This document shows positions 1 to 11,766 of a stretch of DNA of 28,656 bases, one piece after another. Source of the DNA: Triparma columacea (Eukaryota; Sar; Bolidophyceae; Parmales; Triparmaceae). The DNA lies in assembly GCA_030267965.1 (NCBI GenBank), contig BRYA01000304.1, positions 1 to 28,656 of the forward strand. Direction: 5' to 3'. A program made the position numbers and the translations under genes. Under the pieces are notes generated by a model. It ran no database searches and was not told where the DNA came from. It worked only from the letters and a program-made list of their open reading frames with translations. Numbering within the stretch: the stretch's first letter is position 1; each line of letters begins with the position of its first letter.

Positions 1-3000
1 TTGTTCTGCACAGGAACGGGCACCATCAGTGGAACTACTGGATCCTGCTCTTGCAAGTGCGATGCTGGCTATGAAGGGAGTGGTTGTGCCACAGCGTCCT
101 CCTGCGTCGCCAGCGACCTTCCTGAGGACGACGGCAGCAGCGGCAACTTCTACTGCGTAAATGGAGGAATTGCAAGAGGTACCACTGGCGATTGCTCCTG
201 CGACTGCCATGATACTGAGTTTAGTGGGACGAGCTGCGAGGAAGGGGGGGCTCCGGACCGCCCCAGTGCCCCGGGCCCCATCACTCCCGCTCCTTCGCCC
301 TCCCCAATCGTCAGCCCTGGAACCGATGAGGAGACGACGCCCGGCTCCGGTGGTAGCGATGGCACTGGCGGCACGGACGCCACAGAGTCCCTTTGCGATG
401 CTGGCTTCTACCGAGATGCAGCGAGTAATTGTCAGCAGTGTGATGGTGGCCAAACCTCCCTTGGGGGCTATGGACTTGCCAACTGTACCTGTCCAACAGG
501 ACATTACTGCAATCCCAAGGTGGAGGGTTGCCAGTGCATTACCTGTGAGATAGGGGAGTACCGCAGGGAGTACATGGACAATGCGTTTTGTTCCTTTTGT
601 GATATTGGTCAAGAGCCAACAACTGCTCGTGACGGTTGCGTAGATTGCCCCGTCGATACCTATGGGGATGCAAATGATCGTCCAGGAACATGCATAGCTT
701 GTCCTGAGAACGGGGGGACGAATTCATCAACTGGCGTATTTACTTATAACGGGGGCACTTCTGTGTGTATTTGTGATCTTGGTTACACAGCCGCTTGGCC
801 CAAGGGTGGTGTGTTCCATTGCATGGGCTGTCCCAACGGTCGGTATGGTACGAATTGCGAAGGGGAGTGTGAGAAAGGCCAATCGTCGCCTGTTGCTTCT
901 CATGATGTGGAATCCTGCAGCTCTTGCGCCCAGGGGTCGTTTTCCTTTGACGAGTTTATCAGTACTGCTTATTCTGAGTTTAATAAAAGAGGTTGTCAAG
1001 CGTGCCCTACAAATAAGACTACGGATACCGAGGGCGAGCACTGGGAGTTTTGGAAATCAGGTGTGGATCCCCCTATAGATATTTGCAAGTGTGAACCGGG
1101 CACCATGAGAGATGGAGATAGTACCGAATGTATTGTATGTGCTGTAAACACTTATTCGTCCTCAACCAATGCAGATTCTTGCAGCTCATGTCCTGAGGGT
1201 TCTGACACAAACGGAGCGACGAAATCTTCAAGTATAGATGATTGCAAGTGTTCGGCTGGGTATGAATTGATCGGTATGGAATGCAGCCCTTGCCACTCCG
1301 GGAAGTATTCCCAAATGCCTGGCGATTCCTGCCAAAACTGTGCACCAGGCAAATATCAATCAGCGACCAACGGCACATCGTGCGAACCTTGTCCAATTGG
1401 GAAGTATGGAAATGCGGAAGGACTAGGAAATTGCATAACTTGTCCAGATGATTCGAATACTAACGACATGGGAAATATCGACCCTTATGACTGCATTTGC
1501 AGTCACGGCTTCGGAATAAAGAATAAAGCCCACGAAGAGGTCGGTCTCCCGCCTGGAGTTGCGCATGCTGACCAATACATTTGCGAAACTTGCGATGCAG
1601 GAAAGTTCACTAATGAGGGAACACATAGGTGCCAAACGTGCCCTGCAGGGCAAGTCTCGAATACCAACAACACTGGTTGCGAAGTTTGCAGTAAGAATGA
1701 AGAGGCTAATGGAGACAACAGCGGTTGTCTATCAATTCCCATGGACCGCAAAGGTTTCAGCATCCAAGAAGGGGCGGCCCAAGGCGCGGACAGCCTGACG
1801 GTCGATGTCACTGATTTCACGCAAACAGGGAATCTCTACTGCCACGCTAACTATTTGGCGGAATTGTTGTCAGCGACTGAGGAAGTAATGAAACAAAATA
1901 TGCCAAACACAACTGCTGCATACACTCGCTCCCATGGAAGTGTTACCCCCATCACTGCACTAACTAGTGAAGGTCAACCAACTGTAAGTGTTACTTTCGA
2001 CGACCTCATGCCTATGTCAATATACTTTCTGGTCTGCTTCCTTGAGTACCAGGACCCTGATGGGAAACAGCAAGAGACTTCGCCTCAAATGGCCTCGGCG
2101 TACACTCTTTCCCCTTATCCGCTTCCTTTGGAAGACTCTTGTCACCGTTGGGAGGACACGAACACTAGCTTGACCCTTAATGTGGCTGGGTGGGGTGGTG
2201 ACCGTGGTACGATATATGCATATGCCATTGAAGATACGAGGGAGAGTTACTCGCCCTCTGAACCGTACTTAAATGGCAGCGTCGCTTTCCCTACTGGGGA
2301 GGAAATTCGGACTCTTGGGGTTGAAAAATATATCGAATCCTTCACCACCGCTTTCACCGTTTTTGATGATATTGATCAGGAATGTGTGGACCGAGGTAGC
2401 AGTTTTTGGTCTTTCTGCCTCTCGAGCCGCCTGTCCCCTAAAAGCGAAAAGGCCTTCTTCAACCACGAGAACTACTACAAAATCAAGCTGACTGGGCTGA
2501 AGCCCCTAACTCGCTATAATATATTCTTCAGCATGGTGTCTGACCCTGACGAATTCCCCTTATATTACTCTAGCGATATCTTTCATCGGTTGGGAGATGG
2601 AGACAGGGGTGGTGACTGTGGAGAAAGTAGTGGGGGAGGTGGGGAGGCGATTGGTGGGGGGAAAAGAAGGAGAGCCCGAGCTAAAAGTTACTCGTGGGGG
2701 CCAGATGACACAAGGGGCATGTCTCAGCGCAATCTCGACGCCAATAGTGGCTATTCAGATTACTACGGCTGTGATGGTCCAATGGATGACTACAATTACA
2801 ATGACCCTTACGACAGTGGATCTGGTGACCCCTACAGTGACCCTTCACCGTCGCCGTCGCCGTCACCGTCGCCGCCGTCGTCGTCGTCTGACCAATACGT
2901 TCCATTCTTCAGCACCTATACAACATCATGTTGCGGGTACATGGAAGATCATGGGTGGGATAATGGTGAAGAGCTAAGGGCGGGAACGACATCAGGGGTG

Positions 3001-6000
3001 AAAACGTTTGAGCTGTCCCAACACCCGAGTGACCACCTCAAGATTTCGGTCCATGTGAGGTGGTTCAATACTTCGAAGGCTGATTGCAGCTCTGCGTCTC
3101 AGTACGGCTTGAATCCTGAGGATTTTGAAGACGTACAGGGGGGTATTTCTAGCACGGTCTTCAACTACACCAGCGACAAGTCGACATCTCTCGAGTCGTC
3201 CTTCACACTTACCCCGCCAAAACCTGGGTGTCTTTGGCTCAGTTTCTTTTACAGAGGTGCAAGCGCAAACGATTACGGGGATATTTCGGACGGAGGTGAA
3301 GGAGGGTCAGTTTCAGTTTCTCCAGGGTTAGGTGACAGATCAGAGACAGGGGTGGGTGGAAATAGTATCCGACCTGGGCCCACGTACTTCCTTGAAGTTC
3401 TCGATGACCTGACACCTCCTCCTGCTCCCGTTTTGATGAGTGCGCAATTCAGCGACAGCGGGAGTTTCGTTGCTCTGACGTTTTCTGCTCCCACTGACAC
3501 TGGAAGTGCCGCCGGCTTATCAGGGACCTATGTAGATTTCTCCTGCTCAGAACTGTTCAGCTTTCCGTCTGATACTGAGGAAGAGGTTTGCAGATTCACT
3601 TCCAAATCCACGGCCGTCATTGTCATGTCTTCGTTATCTACAATTGTTGCAGGCGATCAAGTCACACTCAAGAGCGGAAAGGTGTTTGCCGACTGTGACG
3701 ATGAGGTCTATGACTGCTCGGAGACTTCGTCCTCCTCCGATACCACCGCCTTGGTTGAACTCCCTGAATTGCCGTTGGTACCTGGCGTTATCGTTGCTGG
3801 TGCCACGAGTGTGCCCTCTTGTGGAGACATCTCATTAGATTCCAGCATGAGCTCCGGGAGTGGGGGGAGGGACTGGGCGGCCTTCCAGTGGACGTTTCAA
3901 AGCACTGCAGCTGAATCAGACGTGGTTGACCTAGCAAGTTTCATAGGCACTGTAAACTCGGCCTCACACGACCCCACTTTGACCATTCCTTCGTCCAACT
4001 TGATTCCTGGGGAGTCCTACTTCTTCAAGTTGTCTCTCACCAACTTCTTCGGCGAAAGTGCATCATCTGACGACTGGTTCAGGGTCGAGGTTTCTATTGG
4101 GGCCAGCCCAACCGTCACAATCGAAGGGGCTGCGATCAGGACCATAAGCTCTTCAGACGCTCTCACTCTCTTCGCTGTAGGAAAGGCGGCCACTTGTGAT
4201 GGGGAGGGTGTGATAATTGGGGCGAGCGCCTATGTTTGGGATGCGGGGGGGTTGGAGAGCACTAGTGTTGACAAGAGGTATTTCAAGCTTGATGGTTTTG
4301 CTCTCTCTCCTGGCTCTACGCGTACCTTCAAGTGCACGGTAACAGATTCTAAAGGATTGACCAGCTCGGCTTCCATTACTGTTACGGTATCGGTGGGCAA
4401 CATTATTCCGCGGTTGATAGGCGGAGGGAGGAGTGTGGGGGCCTTAGGTTCCATTGAACTTGACGGAAGCCAGTCATATGACACTGACTATCCGACGGCG
4501 GTGGACAATGGCTTCGCGTACTCCTGGGCCTGCGTCAAGACTTCTCCAGAGTACGGCGCAAAATGCGCGGGATTTGTTGCAGGTTCTTCTTCGACCTTGA
4601 CTATGGACACTGGGGTTCTTTCACAAATCCTATCTCCTGATGAGGAGGCCACCGTGATGATAACAATGATCGTGAAGGATGGGGATTCGAGGGAAGCCAC
4701 GTCGACTACCCTCGTTACTATACTGGCTGCGGAGCCTCCTGAGGTCACTATAACCCCAATTTATGTCGAGAAGGTGAACCCTTCTCAAAAGTTGCAAATC
4801 CGTGGTACAGTCAAATCCTCGACTGAAACGTCTATAACGGCAGTGTGGAGCTCGCCTCAAATACCTGATCTCGATGTCGCGGCTAGTAGTGCAACCAGCC
4901 TGACGCTGCCAGTGGAGAACGCTGCGAGAGACACTCCCATTTCTCTCATCCTTTCCCCCCTCTCTTTGACTGGAACGTCGTACACCTTCTACCTGACGGC
5001 GTCCTGTGTTGGGTGTGGGGCAAGTGGGATTGCTGAAGTTCACATCGAAGTTAACGAACCTCCAAGCGGAGGGTTTGTCAGAGTTGAGGGCGACGACGGA
5101 GAGAGCAAGGGTATCGCCCTGACTACGAAGTTCAAATTATCTTCGTTGTCTTGGGTGGACTCGCAGTCAGACCTGCCTCTCCTTTACTCCTTTTCCTACT
5201 ATACAGCGTCGTTCCCCTCCACCGCCGTTGTCACTTCGAGTTTGAGTGCCGTTCACGAGAATGTCTACCTGCCAATGGGTGAGGGAGAAGACAGCATAGT
5301 GTACGTTGTAGGGACAGTTTCGGACAAGTATGGCTCTGTAGGGCAGGCGACAGCGTCCGTGACCGTCACTAGGCCTAACCTCGTATTGGAGCAAGTTGGG
5401 GAGGAAACTCAGAAGCTCACGAGTCTTGCGTTGGAGGAGGGAGACACTGGAACAGTCTTTCAGGTTATATCCTCCTCGGCCTCAATTCTCAACACTGTCG
5501 ATTGCAGCAACGCGCCTTCGTGCTCCTCGCTGAACCGTTTGTCGTGCTCGGACGGTGATACCGCTCACACATGTGGAATTTGTCAAGAGGGCTACGTTGG
5601 CGTTCGCGGGACTGTCGCCGACAACAGCGCGTGTAGCTTGCCTGTCAGCGGGTGCAAGAATGGAGTCATGGACGGGGGCGAGAGCGACGTGGACTGTGGC
5701 GGATCAGATTGCGAGCCTTGCAGTATCGGGAAGTCTTGTACCTCGGACGGCGACTGTTTTTTCGACTTCTGTGGGAGTGATAACATTTGTGCTGCGCCTG
5801 TGAGAACGTGCCCACGAGAATGCAGCGGGAATGGGGAATGCAAGGCTACAGACTTCAACGGTAATGATATGCCAATATCGGATTGCAAGGAAAACGTGGC
5901 TTGCGAGGTAAAATGTTTGTGCGACGACAGCCACTATGGTACGGATTGTGCAAACAGCCAAGAGGATCAAGAAGAGGTGATGAAGCAAAGAAGGGACATG

Positions 6001-9000
6001 CTTCACACGCTCAAATCCGTGAGCAGCATGCAGGATGTCACAAAGGAGGCCGTCGGGCAACAGGCTGCGGGTCTGGAAAGTTTGGTTAAGAAAGTGGAGG
6101 AACTTGACGATGCAGGGAAGATCCTTGCCTTCGAGCTCGTGAGAAATATCTCTGCGAGCTGCAAGAGCAATGTCGAGGGAGGGAGAGGTATCACGGCTGA
6201 GACTGCAACAGCCATTGCAGAGAGCGTCAGCAGCCTGATGGTTACCGAGGTGGGGGATGGAGGGAGCATCGGGGCTGCGGGGGGGGTGGAGATAAGTGAG
6301 GCGGTGAATAACTTGGCCGAAGCGCAGATTGGTAGCATGTTTGTTGGTGAGGACCCGGTCGTCGTGGTTACGGACAACTTGAAGGTTAGCAGTGAGAAGG
6401 TCACCACCGACAGTGTCAAGGGCAAGTTGTTGAAGACGCCACAGAGCAGGCTTGATGTTGCCGCTGGGAGGGAGTCTGCGTCGCTGAAGTTTGCTGATGA
6501 TGGCGTCACAGGAGTTTTTGGGGATAGTTGTAAGGTGGGCATTAGTGTTGCCGAGCTTGGGAGGGATTTGAATGGGAACGGGACGACGTTTGGGACTACC
6601 TTGATGAGGCTTGGGATGGGATGCTACGGGGGGGGCGGAGCGGCAACAAGCGGAACTGGGTACTCTCCGATTCTCGTCACCCTGCCCAAGACGAAAAGTG
6701 GTGGAGGTGGAACTGAAGGAGGGGTTGGAGGGGGGAGCGTGACGGAGTACTGTAACTGGGATGAATACAAGACGACGACGTGCCCAGGAAATAGCACAGA
6801 GTTTGCCATCTGCAAGGGTTTCGGCCAGTTTGCAGGAAACGTCACGATCGAGTGTAGCGCAGGGGGGGAGGAGCTTAATTGCGGGATGGAGAGCGGGAAG
6901 GGTTGGGCTGGTGCTTGCACTGTCGTTCACGAGGGCGCCGAAAACATTACGTGCAGCTGCGATGTTCTGGGGAGCTTTACAGGGGGGGAGGGGGAGGGTG
7001 GAGGGGGGGAGTTCGTAGAGCGCAGGAGACTTAACACCATTTACGATGACCAGCAAAGTGACGACGTTGGGGATCTTGATCAGATAGGTAAGTGAGGGGG
7101 CATGGGTCGTTGCCACCGCGCTCTTCCTTTTCTTAACTCCTTCTTTCGTCGCTTCGCTCTTCGCAGACTTCGGAGGGCTCTTGGTAGGCATCGGCGGGAA
7201 GTTCATCTCTACCCTGAACGCCGTCACGACAATGAAGTGGCAGGATGTGGAGAAGAACTTCGTCATATTTTCGACCATCGGGGCGGTGCTACTGCTGAGT
7301 CTCGTCATGTGCGTGAGAGGCATCCTGAAGGACAAGTGGGACAAGATAAGGGAGCGCAACGAGAAGGAACTCGATGAGCTCCAGCGAATGAGCATGAGCA
7401 GCGAGGAGCAGCTCGAGTACATTTTGGACAAGTCGACGCCAGTATTCGTGCAGTACATCGACAACATGTGGGCAAATATGAAGGCGCAAATCTGGAGGCG
7501 GCACGACCTTACCAGTACCGTCTTCTACTACTCTCCCATCAGGAGTAGACCCCAGAGGGTGGCTCTGCTCACCTGCGTCTTCCTCGGGATGCTGTTCAGC
7601 GAGAGCGTCCTGTTCGACCTTGCGTTCCCCGACTTTGATCCTGCCTGCGACACCTTCAGTAACACGACGGCAGAGGCCTGTCTGTCCGAGAAGAGCCTTC
7701 TGGACCAGGACGTGAGCAAGTGCAGATGGGTCACTCAGAGGCAGCAGTGCGAGTTCATTGAGCCGGAAGCCACGCTCGTAACGACCATGAGTATTGCGAT
7801 TCTAGCCTCCATCCTTTCGTCGCCGTTGGCCGTGATCCTGCTCCTCATCTTCAATGAGACAATTTTTCCGCCCTCGTCTGGAAGCATACGCGCCGAAGAG
7901 AGAGCCATGAAGTTCGAGAAGGAGCAAAAGAAACTTCAGGCGCAGGACGTGGCAGACTTGACATGGAACGTGTACGGGGACTCGGAGAATGTCGGCGACG
8001 AAGAAGATCTGAAGCGCCGAAAGGTGCTGACGAACGAGGAGTACGAGAGGAAGAGGAAGCATCAGTTCGTTGGGGGGATTCGTGGGTCCGACACTGACGA
8101 GCGGTCGGTAAATGAGATGGAGGATGAGGAGCACGTTGGGCACAGGGAGGGGAAGAGGTGCCAGGAGAGCGCGCTTGGGAGGCTGTTCTGTTGCTGCGTG
8201 TGCTGCAAGAAGACCACGTTTGACTTGAGGGTGGATTCCGAGGTTGGCAAAGCCGTTCTCGCAGTGAAGAGCAGGAAGCAGGAACTCGAGCGTACGGTTG
8301 CTCTACTCCAGGAGAGGTTCGTCAACGGGGACGTTAGCAGCAGCATTCCCTTGGAGAGTGCAAAGGCGAGGCTGAAGATGTTTCAAAGGGATTGGCACTT
8401 GGGTGAAAGGAGGTGGGGGGGGGCGCTGTCATGCTTCTGCGGGGGCAAGAGGAATGATGAAGGGCTGAGGTCCAAGGTCAGAAAAAAGGTGAGGGAAGAT
8501 TTGATCCTTGCGGACGCCATTGAGCTGGAGTTTGAAGATCTAGACAGGGAAATGAGGGAGGTTAGGCTGCTAGAATACGCAAGGATGATGAAGATGAGCA
8601 AGATTGAGAGAAAGATCTACTTCCAGAACAGGCTAATCTTCGAGAACGAACTGCCGCCGGTTCAGAGGTTCAAAAAGGCGTTTGGTTGGTTCATCATTGG
8701 GCTGTATTGCGCCGGGACCGGGTTCTACATCTGCATGTTCGGGGTGAGGGTGGGGGCGACCACGTGCAACACGTGGCTGCTCAGCTTCATCCTGGCTAGC
8801 GTCCAGGACGCTTTTTTAATCATCCCTTTGAAGATACTCTTCATGAACGTTTACCTTCCGAGTTTGATCAGGTGAGTAAGGGCGAGGTGGAACAAGCGAG
8901 GCAAGGGCCACGGAGGAGATAGTTGCGGAAGAAAGGTTTGCGAGAGCAAAGCTTGTTGCTTGCGTTGGTGGACACTGTCTCTCCTAGCAGCCAATTTACA

Positions 9001-9805
9001 CACATTCTTCCTTATCCTCTCTCATTGCAGCAAGAGGCTCAAGAGCATCAGCGACCCTTCTGCAGCGGAGAACTTTGTTTTTAGCGCGTTCATGCCTGAG
9101 AACGCAGCCATCTATGTCGCCATGAACCACCCCGAGCTAGACGCCAGCACGATCTTGCTTTCGAGGGGGGAGGGGGACAAGGAGGGGGCGGAGGAGGGGG
9201 GAGCGAGAGGGGAGAGCAAGGGAAAGAAGAGGGGGGGACTCAAGAGGATGAACACAGGACTGGCCGTCAGCAAGGTCAAGGCTCTGAAAATGTACACTGG
9301 GAAGGGATGCGCAAAGTTCGGTTTAGGGCTGTTCGCCTGGTTCGTGCTCATGCCGGAATTCGTCCAGGAAGGTTTACTGGACGTTGCGGTGCCAACCGCA
9401 CTGGGGAGCTTCGTATACGGTAACTACCAGCTCTACAAGCTCAGGGAGTGGAGCCCCTTCACCTTGGACATTGCTTTCATTCTCATGGTTGTCGGGGTCA
9501 TCACCTATTTGAAACACAGGAGGATGAAGAGAAGACTGAGGAAAGATCACAAAGAACACGCTAAGAAGTTCAGGAATAGCGTGGTGCTTGAGCTGGCGCA
9601 GATCCAGCTACAGAGTGCGAAGGGGGTGCCCATCAGGAGGGGGAGCGTCCAGGGGGAGAGGAGGAGATTGAGTTTGGAAGGAGGAGGAGGGGGGGTGGGT
9701 GGGGGAGGAGTCTCGTCGCCCATTCATAGCCGGAGAAAGCCGGAGGGGGAGGGGTTGGTGGGAGGGGGGGCGGTGGTGAGAAGGGGAGAGGCTAATCAAA
9801 TTTAA
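1..9805 (+). CDS. Polycystin-1/REJ-like Cys-rich multi-pass membrane receptor (5' partial)
   Basis: Exons 1..7087, 7167..8871 and 9031..9805 join in frame (GT..AG introns of 79 and 159 nt), giving 3188 residues from the window edge to TAA; the 5' end lies outside. Visible order: two EGF-like Cys units (about 1-80), Pro/Ser/Gly linker, Cys-rich GCC2/GCC3 (ephrin-receptor-like) repeats (about 133-575), a Ser-Pro repeat (about 949-963), PKD/REJ-like beta repeats (about 1254-1810; an SYD..YSWAC signature near 1490-1512), more Cys-rich/EGF-like sequence (about 1838-1978), a helical GAIN-like stretch, and a GPS-like Cys/Trp module (about 2247-2328). Hydrophobic segments follow near 2392-2415, 2493-2516, 2565-2598, 2867-2931 and 3023-3094. 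The S-R-x-Q-R-V lead-in to the second resembles the polycystin-1 TM2 region. The C terminus is Gly/Arg-rich. Seen: the architecture. Inferred: a surface receptor or adhesion protein. No PLAT or polycystin channel domain is visible. The polycystin link is moderate; the membrane-receptor call is firm. Confidence 0.82.
2845..2890 (+). repeat. Ser-Pro coding microsatellite
   Basis: Repeated tcgccg/tcaccg hexamers encode a (Pro-Ser)n run then Ser residues inside the receptor ectodomain. It is probably a flexible, possibly O-glycosylated linker and a likely length polymorphism. Confidence 0.75.
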
Positions 9806-10612
9806 ACTTAGCTGTGATAAACCTTAATGAGATCAATTGATGGGGAAAGTCATGCACTTTGAGGTGTCTTTATTGGAACTTACATGTCACCTTTTGGACA
9901 CGCATGAGTCACTGTGTGACTTTGGATCTTTTCGTAAAAATTTGTGACAAAAATTTCAAAATTGGAATCGCACTTGCTCACACCATTTCAAAATTCTTCT
10001 TAATATCTTTATAATCGTATAAAATTTTCTTGATTGAATTTAAAATGTACAAAAAATTATATTAAAAAATATTTTACACCTGAGAAATTTCAAATATTTA
10101 TTCAGGTATTATAAAAATCGCGAAACACTCATTTAGAGAACAACAAAGGATAATTGCAAATATTGAAATACATTTGAGACATTACTAAAATTATATTCTT
10201 GAGATGTCAAAACACTTTTGATTTTATCACATGTACTCATATGATGTATAAATTTGATTATTAATAACAATATATATTTTATAGTCATAAAGTAGACAAT
10301 TTGATTTTGCTGATTTTAGATTCTTGGATTGTGGATCTTTACACTCTCTGACATTCTGAGTCCTTAGGTGCTGTGATATGTGTCGGGACAGGGCAGAGTA
10401 CGGGGACTGGGAGTGGGTAGAAATGAGGACAAGGCCATTCAGGATTTCGTGAAGAGGAAGGGGGGGAGAGATGTCTCCAGGAATCAAGGCAGTCTGTGAA
10501 ACTGTGCGAAAGAGAGTTTCTACGTTTCTCATTGTAAATCTTAAGACACTTCAAACCGATCCCTACTCCCCCCCTCCCCCCCCTCAATCCTACTCTTCCC
10601 CCCGCATCTCCC
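9806..10612. other. AT-rich convergent intergenic spacer
   Basis: About 800 nt lie between the stop of the receptor gene (+) and the stop of the CDV3-like gene (-). From about 9820 to 10350 the sequence is strongly AT-rich with many short A and T runs, unlike the GC-balanced flanks. I see no convincing coding sequence, tRNA or transposon ends. A short perfect inverted repeat sits at 9907-9921 (6-nt arms, 3-nt loop). The 3' UTRs of both genes must fall here. Confidence 0.7.
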
Positions 10613-11536
10613 TCACATTTCAAAGTCAGCAAGGTCCTTCTTCTTCTTCTTTTTCTTCTTCTTCTCGGTCTTGACCTCCCCCTCCCCCTCCCCCTCTTTT
10701 TCCACCCCCCCCACCTCCTCCCCCCCCTCCCCCCCCCCTGCGAACTTGAATACGCTCTCCCCCCCCTGTACCCCCTCCTCCTCCTCCACCTCCTTCCCTC
10801 CCCCCCCCTCCCCCCACGCCCCCTTGGCCGCTGTTGCGACCTTCCCCCCCCCCAGGGTCGGGAACGCCATGGTGTCGCTCGTGTCGACCTTCCTGATCCC
10901 CCCAGCGTTCCCCCCCACCCCCCCGTACCTGGTCCCAGCGCCGAGACCCCCAGAGTAGCGGGAGGAGGAGGAGGAGCCGGTACCGAAGGGGTTGGAGGAG
11001 CTGAGACCACCGGACCCTGCGGTTCCTGTCGCCTGGGCCTGCCTGAGCCGGGGGCTTATCCACTTCTTCTGCTCCCCCCCCTGTGCCTGCCCCTGTTCCG
11101 GTGCGGGCTGCTGCTGGTCAGCCTTCTTGTCCTCCTCCTTGTCCTTGCCGTCCCCTACCGCCGCCTCCCTGGCCTTGACCCTGACCTCCTGGAGCTGCGC
11201 CCTGATCTCCTCGACCCTGACCTGCTCCGCTACCTCCTCCTTTTCCCCACCCTCCCCCCCCTGCACTGCCCCGGGCTCAATGTCCTTGAGCTGCATTGAG
11301 GAGACGACTACGACCTTGTTTGTGGCGGCGGTGGGGTCCTTCCACCCTTCTTGATTGTCTTGTAAGTTGAGGTTGTCGACTGTCGTGTCTGTATTGTCAT
11401 TTTTCTGGTCGTCCACATGTCTGGTCGTTATGACTTCATCTATTTCTACCTTGTTGGCGTTGAATGACTTGAATTTCTTCTTCTTTTTGTCACCTTTCTT
11501 CTTCTTGGATGCGAAAAATGCGGCGGCGTCAGACAT
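10613..11536 (-). CDS. Lysine-rich CDV3-like protein
   Basis: Single exon of 307 residues, ATG at 11536. The N terminus reads A-F-F-A-S followed by K-rich clusters, resembling the F-F-A-K-R-D-K-K-K-K start of metazoan CDV3 (carnitine-deficiency-associated protein 3). Other weak matches to the CDV3 plan are a Trp near residue 66, a V-V-x-S-S-M-Q motif near 80, an R-L-R-Q segment after K-W-I-S-P, and a late F-P-T-L resembling F-P-S-L. The C-terminal third is Gly/Glu-rich low complexity ending in a Lys run and a short D-L-A-D-F-E-M tail. Most of the protein looks disordered. The cellular role of CDV3 is poorly defined. The gene shares a 230-nt divergent promoter with the STE24 gene. It could instead be an unrelated charged protein; the family call rests on short motifs. 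Confidence 0.5.
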   Translation of the reverse strand: MSDAAAFFASKKKKGDKKKKKFKSFNANKVEIDEVITTRHVDDQKNDNTDTTVDNLNLQDNQEGWKDPTAATNKVVVVSSMQLKDIEPGAVQGGEGGEKEEVAEQVRVEEIRAQLQEVRVKAREAAVGDGKDKEEDKKADQQQPAPEQGQAQGGEQKKWISPRLRQAQATGTAGSGGLSSSNPFGTGSSSSSRYSGGLGAGTRYGGVGGNAGGIRKVDTSDTMAFPTLGGGKVATAAKGAWGEGGGGKEVEEEEGVQGGESVFKFAGGGEGGEEVGGVEKEGEGEGEVKTEKKKKKKKKKDLADFEM

Positions 11537-11766
11537 TCCGTTTCAATTTGGAAAGTTAGGCAAAACTGGGATTTTTCGATTTTTCCTTCCATTTCTATCG
11601 TCCTCCCTTGGACACTCTTTCGACGTTTTTGAAAGCTTAATTAGTATCCATAAGGTCCATAAATATAATATCGCATCGTTGAGCTGTATCTAGCGTTGTA
11701 TCTCATCGCAGTGACTGTTTAAATCCCTCACAAAAGAACTCAACCCGACATCGTTCTTTGTACGTC
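11537..11766. promoter_or_regulatory. Divergent promoter region, CDV3-like / STE24
   Basis: Only 230 nt separate the two start codons on opposite strands, so both 5' UTRs and core promoters must fit here. I see no clear TATA box. Confidence 0.5.

Noticed and set aside
2681..2905. Minus-strand Thr/Ala-rich frame
   Set aside because: Produced by the reverse complement of the Ser-Pro microsatellite.
5704..7467. Minus-strand open frame of 587 codons
   Set aside because: It lies antisense to the receptor exon and reads as a codon-shadow; the plus-strand frame has clear domains and splice junctions.
10227..10532. Minus-strand frame in the AT-rich spacer
   Set aside because: Residue composition follows base bias (Tyr/Ile/Asn/Lys) and no motif is present; likely the 3' UTR of the CDV3-like gene.
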